NCBI RefSeq assembly: GCF_000701365.1
Contig: NZ_JNIK01000002.1
Span: 186,001-250,000 of the forward strand
Length of the DNA: 64,000 nucleotides
Source of the DNA: Blastococcus sp. URHD0036
GTDB taxonomy: Bacteria; Actinomycetota; Actinomycetes; Mycobacteriales; Geodermatophilaceae
Direction: 5' to 3'
Below the pieces are notes generated by a model, which searched no databases, had not been told where the DNA came from, and saw only the letters and a program-made list of their open reading frames with translations. Positions within the stretch are counted from its first letter, which is position 1, and each line of letters starts with the position of its first letter. The position numbers and the translations under genes were made by a program. Below are positions 44,151 through 52,429 of the stretch, piece by piece.

Positions 44151-44806
44151 TCAGGCGGTCCCGCCGGGTGGCTGATCCACCCATTCGTCCAGCTGCCGGA
44201 AGGTTCCTTCGGGATCGCGGATCATGCAGGAGCGCACCTTGGCGCCCGTGGGGTCGCCGTATGCCGCACCGTCGTGGTCGGTGATGGTGCCTTTGATGCC
44301 CGCTGCCCAGACCCGCTCCATGATGCTGTCCAGATCACGCACCCAGAAGCCGACGTGGCTGATGCCATAGGTCGCGGATGGGAAGAACGGGCGGCCGTCC
44401 ACGCTCGCCCAGCCGATGTAATCGATGTGGAAGTGGGAGAACACGACGTCGGTCACGTCGGTCGGGGAGAAGCCGGCCTTCGCGAGGTTGCCCGGCAGCT
44501 CGCCGCCCTGCAGGGGGCCCATCGCGTTCGGGCCGAACCCCGTGTCCACGAGGACGACCCGGTCATGACCAACCAACAGGAGTCCGCCCATGGTCAACTC
44601 GACCGTTCCGTCGTCGTGGAGGAGCTCCGGGTGGCGGTCCCAATCCTCTTGCTCTGCGCCGAGCCCGGTCCACGGGTGCCCGTCTGCGCCGAGGTCGCTT
44701 GCAGTTGTGCCGGAGTCGCCCGCCACTGACCGTCCCGGATCGGAATGATCGTCCAGTCTCCGACCGTCATGGGATCGGCTGTGGGCGCATGGAACGCGGA
44801 TGTCAC
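44151..44806 (-). pseudogene. Chimeric remnant: MBL-fold N-terminus fused to VOC C-terminus, with a frameshift
   Basis: GTG 44806, with AAGGAG upstream, opens an MBL-type N-terminus (TVGDWTIIPIRDGQWRATPAQ). Near 44700 the phase changes and the MBL protein resumes as DLGADGHPWTG, LTMGGLLLVGHDRVVLVDTGFGP and VVFSHFHIDYIGWASVDGRP. The metal motif is damaged (HxHxDY where HxHxDH is expected). At about 44366 the sequence switches without a break from FFPSATYG to the second half of a VOC protein (ISHVGFWVRDLDSIMERVW... FRQLDEW). A deletion appears to have joined two genes, and the frameshift then removed the start. Confidence 0.75.
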
Positions 44807-45009
44807 TGTTGACTCCTTGAGACATGACGATCGGCGATCTGCCTGACGAAGAATCCGGTGTCCTGGAGGTCGTCCAGACAACTGCCCGCCGGCGCGCGCA
44901 GCAGGGTGGTCAGGTCCGGTGGCGTCGCCCCCGACCGGAGGCGCCACACTCTCGAGGTCAGGTGTCCGTCGGCCGGGCGGGCCATCCCGATCACCCTCGT
45001 GCGTGCCCG

Positions 45010-45816
45010 TCAACGGTTCTGCCACCGGGGCCGGCGCTTCTCCAAGAAGGCGCGGACCCCCTCGGCAGCGTCTGCGCTCCCTTTCACCTCGTCGAAGTTC
45101 GGGCTGCGGTGGGCAACCGCCTCGGCGGTGTCGGCGAAGCCGCCCAGCTCGTCCAGGTCCGCCAGGGAAGCCCGCACCGCAACGGGCGAGCCCTCGAGAA
45201 TCTCCGCGGCCAACGCCCGGGCGCCCTGGAGCGCGAGGCCCGGGCCGACCACTCGGTTGACCACACCGTGCGCCTGCGCCTCGACGGCTCCGAGCCGGCG
45301 ACCGGTCAAGACGAGCTCGGCTGCCAGCTTCGGTGGGAGACACCGGGGCAGGCGGGCGAGTCCTCCCGCCGCCGCCATCCGGCCGACCCGCACCTCGGGA
45401 AGCGCGAACCACGCCGTCTCATCGGCGACGACGAGGTGGCAGGCGAGGACGACCTCGAATCCCCCGCCCACGGCGATCCCGTTGACCGCCGCGATCACCG
45501 GCTTGGGCAACCGCCGGCGTCGTGTCAGGCCGGCGACTCCGTTCTCCGGCAGCCAGAGCCGTCGTCCCGACGTCAGGTAGGCGAGGTCGGCGCCGGAGCT
45601 GAACGCCTTGTTCCCGGCCCCGACGAGGATGGCGACCCAGAGATCCTCGTCGGCGAAGTAGGCGTTGAAGACCTCGTCCAGCTCGTCGTTCGCCGGGGGG
45701 TGGAGACAGTTGCGGACGTCGGGGCGGTTGATCGTCACCTCGAGGACATGCCCTTCCCGCCGCACGAGCAGGTGGTCGTACGACTCGCGGAGTCCGCTGG
45801 TGTGCGACGAATGCAT
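45010..45816 (-). CDS. Enoyl-CoA hydratase/isomerase
   Basis: A 268-residue crotonase-fold protein. VGAGNKAFSSGADLAYL and GIAVGGGFEVVLACHLVVAD are the two oxyanion loops, with a Glu in GGGFEVV. MAAAGGLARLPRCLPPKLAAELVLTG is the usual third segment. ATG 45816 has AGGAG 8 bases upstream. It is divergent from the CoA ligase at 45959 across a 140-base interval that holds the operator at 45927; the regulator could act on both. The damaged MBL/VOC gene lies downstream on the same strand. Confidence 0.9.
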   Translation of the reverse strand: MHSSHTSGLRESYDHLLVRREGHVLEVTINRPDVRNCLHPPANDELDEVFNAYFADEDLWVAILVGAGNKAFSSGADLAYLTSGRRLWLPENGVAGLTRRRRLPKPVIAAVNGIAVGGGFEVVLACHLVVADETAWFALPEVRVGRMAAAGGLARLPRCLPPKLAAELVLTGRRLGAVEAQAHGVVNRVVGPGLALQGARALAAEILEGSPVAVRASLADLDELGGFADTAEAVAHRSPNFDEVKGSADAAEGVRAFLEKRRPRWQNR

Positions 45817-45926
45817 CTGGTCCACTCCTGTTCCCGATGCCGCCCTCGCTGCGGCTGACGTCGAGCAGGGGCACCGCTCGGCTGCATGCCTACACGGAAC
45901 ACCTAGACTCCGGTAACATCCGCAGG

Positions 45927-45935
45927 ATCCTGGAT
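45927..45935. promoter_or_regulatory. Palindromic operator ATCCTGGAT
   Basis: A perfect core, extended to AGGATCCTGGATAC, between a divergent hydratase and CoA ligase. On the + strand a TAACAT box (45914-45919) lies just upstream and the ligase GTG is 24 bases downstream, so the site would cover the transcription start. Confidence 0.6.
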
Positions 45936-45958
45936 ACACCCCATGAAGGGAATGCACA

Positions 45959-47533
45959 GTGGTGACCGCTACACCAGACGTCGCCGGACGCTCCTTCTGG
46001 CAACGGGCCGAGTTGCTCGGGGACAAGCCCGCGGTGATCGACCCCGATGGCACCGTGGTCACCTATGCCGAGCTCTTCGCGGCGGGGAACCAGGTGGCTA
46101 ACGGCCTGATCGGCCTCGGCCTGAGCGACGATGAGGTCGCCGCGACGATCCTGCCCAACGGTCACATCGTCTACGAGATCTTTTCCGCCGTCCTGCAGTC
46201 CGGCACCTACTTCACCCCGATCAACCGGCACCTTCAGGCCGACGAGATGGCGTTCATCCTGAAGGACAGCGGTGCGAAGGCCTTGTTCACGCACGTCTCG
46301 CTGGTCGACATCGTCCGCGAGGCCGCGGACATGGCCGGCATCGCGGAGAACCGCCGCTTCGTGGCGGGCGGGGAGGTCGAGGGCTTCACGTCCTACGAGG
46401 CCTGGAAGGCCGAGCAGAGCACGAACCTCCCCACCGTGCGCCGTCCCGGGCACCGCCTGTACTACACGTCGGGAACGACGGGCCGGCCGAAGGCCGTGCT
46501 GAGGCCGCGGCCGACCGGCGACCCCGACGCCGCCTCGTCGGCCTTCACCCGAAGGTTGTTCTCCAACTCCGGTCTGGGTCTCGGCGAGGACGAGGTGCAC
46601 CTGGTCCTCGGACCGATGTACCACGCGTCACCGCTCGGTTTCGGAATGGCGGCCCTGCACCTCGGGCAGACCGTCGTGATCATGGACAAGTGGGACCCGG
46701 AAGACACGCTGCGCCTCATCCAGAAGTACAAGGTGACCGCGGCGCACTTCGTCCCGACGATGTTCCATCGGATGCTTCGCCTACCCGCGGAAACCCGCGC
46801 CGCGTACGACGTGTCGAGCTTGCGCAGTGTCGTCCACGCCGCGGCACCGTGCCCGCCCGAGGTGAAGCGGGCCATGATCGAGTGGTTCGGGCCGATCGTG
46901 TGGGAGTACTACTCCTCCTCGGAGATCGGTGGCACGCATGTCAGCCCCGAGGAGTGGCTGCAGCGCCCCGGCACCGTCGGTCGCCCCTTCCCCGATGCGC
47001 AGATGCGCATTCTGGACGAGAGCGGGAACGAACTGCCGGTCGGTGACGCCGGCCTGGTGCACTTCAAGGTCGCCACGACCTTCGAGTACAAGGGCGACCC
47101 GGGCAAGACGGCAGCAGCCCGGCACGGTGACTTCATCACCGTCGGTGACATCGGCTACGTCGACGAGGAGGGCTACCTGTTCCTCTGCGACCGTGCCGCC
47201 GAGACGATCATCTCCGGCGGGGTGAACATCTATCCGGCAGAGGTGGAGGCGGCGCTGCTGATCCATCCCGCCGTCGAGGAGGCCGCGGTCATCGGCGTCC
47301 CCGACCCGGACTGGGGCGAATCCGTCAAGGCTGTGGTACAGCTGAGCGAGGGGTGGACGGCGTCCTCCGACCTCGAGGCAGAGCTCATCGAACACTGTCG
47401 CGCCCGAGTGGCGAAGTTCAAGGCCCCCCGGAGCGTGGACTTCGTCGAGACCGTGCCGCGCAACCTCAGTGGCAAACTGCTGCGCCGCGCACTCCGCGCC
47501 CCGTACTGGGAGGGGCACGACCGCAAGATCTGA
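45959..47533 (+). CDS. Acyl-CoA ligase (class I adenylate-forming)
   Basis: A 524-residue CoA ligase. YYTSGTTGRPKAV at about residues 168-180, EYYSSSEIGGTHV in the A5 region, VGDIGYVDEEGYLFLCDRAAE and IISGGVNIYPAEVE, then PRNLSGK with the catalytic Lys at about 506. The motifs resemble medium-chain/FadD-like ligases. GTG 45959 (or the adjacent GTG 45962) follows AAGGGA. It is transcribed alone: a long hairpin follows and the next gene is convergent. Confidence 0.92.
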   Translation: MVTATPDVAGRSFWQRAELLGDKPAVIDPDGTVVTYAELFAAGNQVANGLIGLGLSDDEVAATILPNGHIVYEIFSAVLQSGTYFTPINRHLQADEMAFILKDSGAKALFTHVSLVDIVREAADMAGIAENRRFVAGGEVEGFTSYEAWKAEQSTNLPTVRRPGHRLYYTSGTTGRPKAVLRPRPTGDPDAASSAFTRRLFSNSGLGLGEDEVHLVLGPMYHASPLGFGMAALHLGQTVVIMDKWDPEDTLRLIQKYKVTAAHFVPTMFHRMLRLPAETRAAYDVSSLRSVVHAAAPCPPEVKRAMIEWFGPIVWEYYSSSEIGGTHVSPEEWLQRPGTVGRPFPDAQMRILDESGNELPVGDAGLVHFKVATTFEYKGDPGKTAAARHGDFITVGDIGYVDEEGYLFLCDRAAETIISGGVNIYPAEVEAALLIHPAVEEAAVIGVPDPDWGESVKAVVQLSEGWTASSDLEAELIEHCRARVAKFKAPRSVDFVETVPRNLSGKLLRRALRAPYWEGHDRKI

Positions 47534-47542
47534 GCCGAACCG

Positions 47543-47586
47543 GCCGGAGCCGTACTCGACCCCTCGGGGACGGGTACGGCTCCGGC
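47543..47586. terminator. Bidirectional hairpin between two convergent CoA ligases
   Basis: GCCGGAGCCGTAC (47543-47555) pairs perfectly with GTACGGCTCCGGC (47574-47586), with CCCC/GGGG extending the stem inside. Confidence 0.8.
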
Positions 47587-47718
47587 TTCTGCTGCTGAGC
47601 GTCGCCCGTCGCCCCTCGCGGCGTCCAGCCCGGCCGTGCCTCAGTGGTGGAAGGCCTTCCGCGCGGAGGACTATCCACCGGCGGACACCCGTGTGACAGC
47701 TCGGCCAGCCCCCGGCGC

Positions 47719-49338
47719 TCACGGAGCGGGTTGCGGATCCCGGTTCTCGTCGATGAACGACTGGCGGAGCGCGGCCTTGATCACCTTGCCGCTCGCCGTA
47801 CGCGGGAGCTCGGGGACATGGCGTACGTGCTCGGGGCTCTTCTGAATCGCCAGGCCCGCATCGAGGACCAGGCGACGCAGTTCGTCCAGCCCAGGTCCGC
47901 CGGCCGGACCCGGGACCACGAAGGCGCAGGCCCGCTCGCCCAAGGTCGCATCCGGCACGCCGACCACGGCCACGTCGACGACGTGGTCCCCGCGCCGCAG
48001 CGCCTCCTCGATCTCCTTCGCCGACAGGTTCTCCCCGCCACGGATGACGATGTCCTTCGACCGGCCGGCCACCGTCACGTACCCATCAGCATCCACGCTG
48101 CCCAGATCTCCAGTCCGCACGTACCCGTCGGCCGTGAACGCCCTGGCGTTCACCGACGAGTCGACGTACCCGAGGAAGATCTCGGGACCCGCCACCTCGA
48201 TCTCACCGATCGCGCCGTCCCGGCCATCGCCACCGGCGGCCAGTCGGAGCAACGTATCGTCGATGAGGCGGCCGTCGGTCAAGGCCGCCTTGTCCGGCGG
48301 GGCGTCCGGCGGAACGCACGTGACGGTCGGCATCTCGGTCATCCCGTAGACGCGCAGGATGGCCACGCCGAGCTGCTGCGCGGACTCCATCAGCGATGCC
48401 GGGATGTCGGCGCCGCCGCAGCGGAAGAATCGGAGGGACGACAGCGCCTCAGCTGCATCCGGATGCGCGAACATCTGCTGGATGAAGGGGGTCGCCACGA
48501 CGGAGTAGGTCACGCCGTGGCGGGCGATGAGTTCCAGCCCGCGATCGGCATCCCAATCACGCTGCAGCACGACGGTGGCCCCGAGAATGATCGGCCCGAC
48601 CATGCCGTTGAGCAGACCGGTCACGTGCGTCAGCGGCGATGGCATGAAGAAGACATCGTCGCCCGTGAGGCCGAGGAAGTCGACCATGGAGCGCGAGTCG
48701 TACGCCAAGCCGGTGTGCGAGTGCAGCGCTCCCTTCGGATCGGACTCGGTGCCCGAGGTGTACAGGACAGCGGCGATCTCCTCGAGCCCCGGAGCGGGGC
48801 GCAGGTCGACCGTCGGCGCCCCGAGCTCCTCGCCGGGCCAGTTCGCCCCGGGGGCGGCGTCCAGATCGATCGCATGGGTGGTCCGCAAGGTCGGGACCGC
48901 CTCCGCCACCCGCCGCGCCATGGCCGCGTGGTCGTGCTTCCGGTACTCCCGGGGCACCACGAGCACGGTGGCCCGGGTCTGCTGGCAGATGAACGTCAGC
49001 TCGCGGTCCCGGAAGATCACCACGACCGGGACCGAGACCGCCCGCAGGCGGGCTACGGCGAAGAACAGCACGACCGCATCCACGCAGTTGGGTAACTGCC
49101 ACGCCACCGCGTCCCCCGTCCCCACGCCGGCGCTCTCGAGGAACCGGACGCACCGGTCGACGAGGGTATCGAGCTCGGCGAAGGTGACACTCACCGTTCC
49201 CTCGACGACCGCCGCCTTGTCCGGGGTGCGGGTCGCGCTCGCGCGCAGCGCGTCGTCGAGGGCGCCGGCGCGCCACAGCCCGCGCTTCGTCCAGTCGGCG
49301 CGCCAGCCGGCCGGGGGGAGATGAGTGGCGGTCAGCAT
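47719..49338 (-). CDS. Acyl-CoA ligase (class I adenylate-forming)
   Basis: A 539-residue CoA ligase. The phosphate-binding loop reads AAVLYTSGTESDPKGAL, unusual in having Glu-Ser-Asp where most have TGxPK. ILRVYGMTEMPT, VRTGDLGSVDADGYVTVAGRSKDIVIRGGENLSAKEIE and PRTASGK (Lys at about 518) are intact. The short-chain/cyclohexanecarboxylate-type ligases share the GTESDPK variant. ATG 49338 has no clear Shine-Dalgarno; TTG 49347 is possible. It is 19 bases after the hydratase stop and likely cotranscribed with it. Confidence 0.9.
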   Translation of the reverse strand: MLTATHLPPAGWRADWTKRGLWRAGALDDALRASATRTPDKAAVVEGTVSVTFAELDTLVDRCVRFLESAGVGTGDAVAWQLPNCVDAVVLFFAVARLRAVSVPVVVIFRDRELTFICQQTRATVLVVPREYRKHDHAAMARRVAEAVPTLRTTHAIDLDAAPGANWPGEELGAPTVDLRPAPGLEEIAAVLYTSGTESDPKGALHSHTGLAYDSRSMVDFLGLTGDDVFFMPSPLTHVTGLLNGMVGPIILGATVVLQRDWDADRGLELIARHGVTYSVVATPFIQQMFAHPDAAEALSSLRFFRCGGADIPASLMESAQQLGVAILRVYGMTEMPTVTCVPPDAPPDKAALTDGRLIDDTLLRLAAGGDGRDGAIGEIEVAGPEIFLGYVDSSVNARAFTADGYVRTGDLGSVDADGYVTVAGRSKDIVIRGGENLSAKEIEEALRRGDHVVDVAVVGVPDATLGERACAFVVPGPAGGPGLDELRRLVLDAGLAIQKSPEHVRHVPELPRTASGKVIKAALRQSFIDENRDPQPAP

Positions 49339-49357
49339 CCGCGACAACCGTCAGGCG

Positions 49358-50254
49358 TCAGGCGGACGTCGTCGCGGGGGCCGCCTCAGGACCGTCAGAA
49401 CTGCCGGGGCGGTTCCACAGCGGGTCCGACGTGCGGATGTTCGCCGGCAGTCCACTGGGGTCCATCGGCGACCCGAAGAGCACTTCGTTGTGCGCGTGCG
49501 CCAGCTGGTGCAGGCCGAACGAGTTCTGCGTCGCGACCTCGTGGCCCTGCGCGTCCACGGTCGCGTTGATGGCGGACTTCACGAGCTTCACCGCGAGCGC
49601 GGGCTTGGTCGCGATCTTGCGGGCGAGCTCGACCGCGACGTCGCGGATCTGGTCGTCCGGCACCACCCGGTTCACCATGCCGAGCTGCTCGGCCTCCCGA
49701 GCCGTCCAGGAGTCGGCCGTCATCAACAGCTCCTTGGCCTTGCGGGGCCCAAGCTCCCACGGGTGCGCCAGCCACTCGATGCCGTTGATGCCGAAGTTGA
49801 CCACGGGGTCCTGGAAGACCGCTCCCTCCCCCGCGATGATCAGGTCGCAGACCCAGGCGAGCATCAGGCCGCCGCCGATGCACTTGCCCTGGACGGCGGC
49901 GATCGTCGGCTTGGAGAGGTTGCGCCAGCGGCGGCACATGTCGAAGTAGATCTCGTGCTCACGGGCGAGGCGCCCCTCGGCCCCCGGTGCTGCCCACCCG
50001 GCCCAGGTACCCACGCAGAGGTCCGTCTCGGTGTAACGCGCCGGGTCGGTCAGGTCGTGACCGGCTGAGAAGTGGCGGCCCGCGGCCGCGAGCACGATGG
50101 CTCGGACGTCGTCGTCACGCACCGCGCGGTCGAAGGCCTCGTTGAGCTGGTAGGTCATGGGCACGCTCTGCGCATTGGCCTTCTCCGGCCGGTGCAGCTC
50201 GATGACAGCCACACCCTGGCCGTCCTTCTCATAGCGCACGATGTCGAGATCCAC
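49358..50254 (-). CDS. Enoyl-CoA hydratase/isomerase, predicted leaderless
   Basis: A 298-residue crotonase-fold protein. RHFSAGHDLTDP and GKCIGGGLMLAWVCDLIIAGE supply the oxyanion loops. The usual catalytic Glu after GGG is Met, as in several uncharacterised actinobacterial homologues. A ~40-residue Ala/Pro-rich tail follows the fold. GTG 50254 lies exactly 6 bases after a -10 (TAATCT) and there is no ribosome site, so the mRNA probably begins at the start codon. The CoA ligase follows 19 bases downstream. Confidence 0.88.
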   Translation of the reverse strand: MDLDIVRYEKDGQGVAVIELHRPEKANAQSVPMTYQLNEAFDRAVRDDDVRAIVLAAAGRHFSAGHDLTDPARYTETDLCVGTWAGWAAPGAEGRLAREHEIYFDMCRRWRNLSKPTIAAVQGKCIGGGLMLAWVCDLIIAGEGAVFQDPVVNFGINGIEWLAHPWELGPRKAKELLMTADSWTAREAEQLGMVNRVVPDDQIRDVAVELARKIATKPALAVKLVKSAINATVDAQGHEVATQNSFGLHQLAHAHNEVLFGSPMDPSGLPANIRTSDPLWNRPGSSDGPEAAPATTSA

Positions 50255-50260
50255 CCCCGG

Positions 50261-50290
50261 AGATTACAAGATGTATCCCGCATCCAGCAA
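50261..50290 (-). promoter_or_regulatory. Promoter of a leaderless transcript, with operator-like half-sites in the spacer
   Basis: Reading leftward: -35 TTGCTG (50285-50290), an 18-base spacer, -10 TAATCT (50261-50266); the predicted start coincides with GTG 50254. The spacer carries GGAT half-sites (GGATGCGGGATAC) related to the window-wide palindrome. Confidence 0.6.
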
Positions 50291-50384
50291 TCCTTCGAGC
50301 CGCTTGACCGGCCGTGCATACCGTGCCGAGGATGCATCCCGAATCTCGTACCCGGCGGCGCCGCCGCCTCTAAGGAGCAACGAA

Positions 50385-51179
50385 GTGACCGACCCACTGA
50401 CCGTCTTCCGCTCGGACACGCTGGCAGGGAAGTCAGCCCTGGTGACCGGCGGAAGCCGAGGCATCGGTGCCGAGATCGCGACGACCCTGGCCCGACTGGG
50501 CGCGTCAGTCGTCCTGGCCGCGAACGACGCCGACGGCCTCGCGGCCACCGCCGCGGCCATCAAGGAGGCCGGCGGTTCGGCCGAGGCGGTGTACGTGGAC
50601 CTGAGAGACCGCGCGGCGGTCGACGACCTCGCGCGGCAGTGCCGCGACGTCGACGTCCTGGTCAACAACGCCGCACCCGAGCAAGGGCCGGTGCCGTTCC
50701 AGGAGACGACCGACGACACCTGGGACCTGTTGTACGACCTCAACGTGTGGACGCCGGTTCGGCTGATGCGCGCCATCGGACCACGGATGGGCGAGCGCGG
50801 CGGCGGCTCGATCATCAACGTCTCGTCCGTCTCCGTGTCGTCCCCGGCCCCCCGCATCGCCCCGTACGCCTCCAGCAAGGCCGCACTCGAGGTCATCATG
50901 CGGGTGCTCGTCCTGGAGTGGGGCCCGCTCAACGTGCGGCTCAACGCGGTGGCCCCGTCGATGACCCGGACGGCGCGAGTGGCTGCGTTGCTGGCGGACC
51001 CCGAGTTCGAGGCCCGGGTGACCGGCCGCATCCCGCTCGGCCGGCTGGCGCAGGTGTCCGACATCGCGAACGCAGTCGCCTGGTTGGTCAGCGACGCTGC
51101 CAGCTTCGTGAGCGGTCAGGTCATCGTCACCGATGGCGGAGGCTCGGCCGGCTTCTTCGCCCCCATGCCGAAGGTCTGA
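50385..51179 (+). CDS. SDR-family oxidoreductase
   Basis: A 264-residue classical short-chain dehydrogenase. ALVTGGSRGIGAEIATTLA (TGxxxGxG), VLVNNAAPEQG (NNA), INVSSVSVSS (catalytic Ser) and APYASSKAALEVIMRVL (YxxxK) are present, and VSGQVIVTDGGGSAGFF ends the fold. The GTG 50385 start has AAGGAG 7-8 bases upstream; the frame is open further up but that part lacks similarity. Divergent from the hydratase at 50254. It probably oxidises a 3-hydroxyacyl-CoA or a ring alcohol. A near-perfect terminator hairpin follows. Confidence 0.9.
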   Translation: MTDPLTVFRSDTLAGKSALVTGGSRGIGAEIATTLARLGASVVLAANDADGLAATAAAIKEAGGSAEAVYVDLRDRAAVDDLARQCRDVDVLVNNAAPEQGPVPFQETTDDTWDLLYDLNVWTPVRLMRAIGPRMGERGGGSIINVSSVSVSSPAPRIAPYASSKAALEVIMRVLVLEWGPLNVRLNAVAPSMTRTARVAALLADPEFEARVTGRIPLGRLAQVSDIANAVAWLVSDAASFVSGQVIVTDGGGSAGFFAPMPKV

Positions 51180-51228
51180 GCTAAGCGGCCGGCGGACCGC
51201 TCCGTCGCCGTCGTCGTCGCGCGCCAGA

Positions 51229-51270
51229 ATGACGAGAGCCCCCGGCCGTGCGGTCGGGGGCTCTCGTCAT
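51229..51270. terminator. Strong bidirectional hairpin terminator
   Basis: ATGACGAGAGCCCCC (51229-51243) pairs perfectly with 51256-51270, and GGCC/GGTC extends it to 19 pairs with one G-U around a GTGC loop. It separates convergent SDR and acyl-CoA dehydrogenase genes. Confidence 0.9.
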
Positions 51271-51280
51271 GGTGGCGGGA

Positions 51281-52429
51281 TCACAGGCGGATCCGTCGGG
51301 CAAGCTCTTCGCGGTAGACCTCGGGGCCCCCGAGGAGCACGGCTGTGCTGTGCGCACGACGGAAGTACAGATGCGCCGGGTGCTCCCATGTGAAGCCGAG
51401 CCCGCCATGCAGGTGGATGCAGTCGTAGGTCGCCTTACGAGTCTCGTCAGCGCAGCGTGCTCGCGTGGCGGCCACGGAGGCCGGCGCCAGCGGGCTGCCC
51501 TGGTCGGCCAGCCAGGCGGCCTGCTCTACCAGGACGCGGCAGGACTCGAGGGCGAGAGACATGTCGGCGCAGGCGTGCTTGATCGCCTGAAACGAGCCGA
51601 TTGGCCGGTTGAACTGGACTCGCATCTTGGCGTGCTCAACGCTCATCTGGAGGACTCTGTCGATGATCCCGGTCTGCTCCGCCGCGATGGCGATCGAGAA
51701 GCGGTCCATTGCCTCGGAGAAACCCTGCGCGACGCTGTCGACGGTCCCGATCGGTCGAGCCGGCACCGCCTTGAGCGTCAGCCTGGCGAAGGCACGACCG
51801 AGGTCCAGGGATTCCAGCCGGTCGATCGTCAGGCCCGGAGCCGCGGACTCGACCGCGAAGAGCCGGACGCCGTCCTCGGCCCGAGCCACCACCAGAAAAA
51901 GATCGGCCTCCGCGCCGTCCAACACGGTCGGCTTGACCCCGTCGAGCAGGTACCCGTCGCCGCTCCGTCGCGCCGACGTGCGGACGTCGGACACGTCCGG
52001 GCGGTCGGATTCCGGACCGGCCACGGTGGCGATGAGCTTCCCGGCCGCGATGCGCGGCAGGTACTCCTGCATCGCCGCTTCATCTCCGCACGCCAGCAGT
52101 GCAGGGACGGCAAAGCCGACGGTCGCCAGGTACGGGCCCCCGACCAGCGCGCGACCGAACTCGTGGAAGACGAGCCGCTGTTCGACCCATCCGTAGCCCG
52201 CACCGCCGTAGACCTCCGGGATGGCCAGACCCTGCAGCCCCAACTCGTTGGCCATCATCTGCCACCGCGCGCGGTCGAATGCCTCAGGTGCGGCAGCAAG
52301 CCGGCTTGCCTCCGACTCGGGGAAGCGCTCCGCGGTGAACCGGCGGACCGTCTCCCGCAGCGCCTCGTGTTCGGGCTCGAGGGCGACTCCCCCAGCCGCG
52401 ACCTCTGCTGCGGTCAGCACCGTGCTCAT
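51281..52429 (-). CDS. Acyl-CoA dehydrogenase (second subunit of a pair)
   Basis: A 382-residue acyl-CoA dehydrogenase-fold protein. LAIPEVYGGAGYGWVEQRLV, VAGPESDRPDVSDVRTSARR and DGVKPTVLDGAEADLFLVVAR occupy the usual strands, but the FAD-contacting segments are divergent from the canonical EPxAGSD pattern. The C-terminal VQFNRPIGSFQAIKHACADM and LHGGLGFTWEHPAHLYFRRA are well conserved. ATG 52429 overlaps the upstream dehydrogenase stop (ATGA). Such coupled pairs often assemble as alpha2beta2 heterotetramers in steroid and related pathways, with one chain carrying the catalytic base. Confidence 0.87.
   Translation of the reverse strand: MSTVLTAAEVAAGGVALEPEHEALRETVRRFTAERFPESEASRLAAAPEAFDRARWQMMANELGLQGLAIPEVYGGAGYGWVEQRLVFHEFGRALVGGPYLATVGFAVPALLACGDEAAMQEYLPRIAAGKLIATVAGPESDRPDVSDVRTSARRSGDGYLLDGVKPTVLDGAEADLFLVVARAEDGVRLFAVESAAPGLTIDRLESLDLGRAFARLTLKAVPARPIGTVDSVAQGFSEAMDRFSIAIAAEQTGIIDRVLQMSVEHAKMRVQFNRPIGSFQAIKHACADMSLALESCRVLVEQAAWLADQGSPLAPASVAATRARCADETRKATYDCIHLHGGLGFTWEHPAHLYFRRAHSTAVLLGGPEVYREELARRIRL

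Noticed and set aside
44151-44806. MBL-VOC fusion read as a novel bifunctional enzyme
   Set aside because: The MBL metal motif is damaged, the N-terminus is in another frame and both halves are incomplete. It fits a deletion product better.
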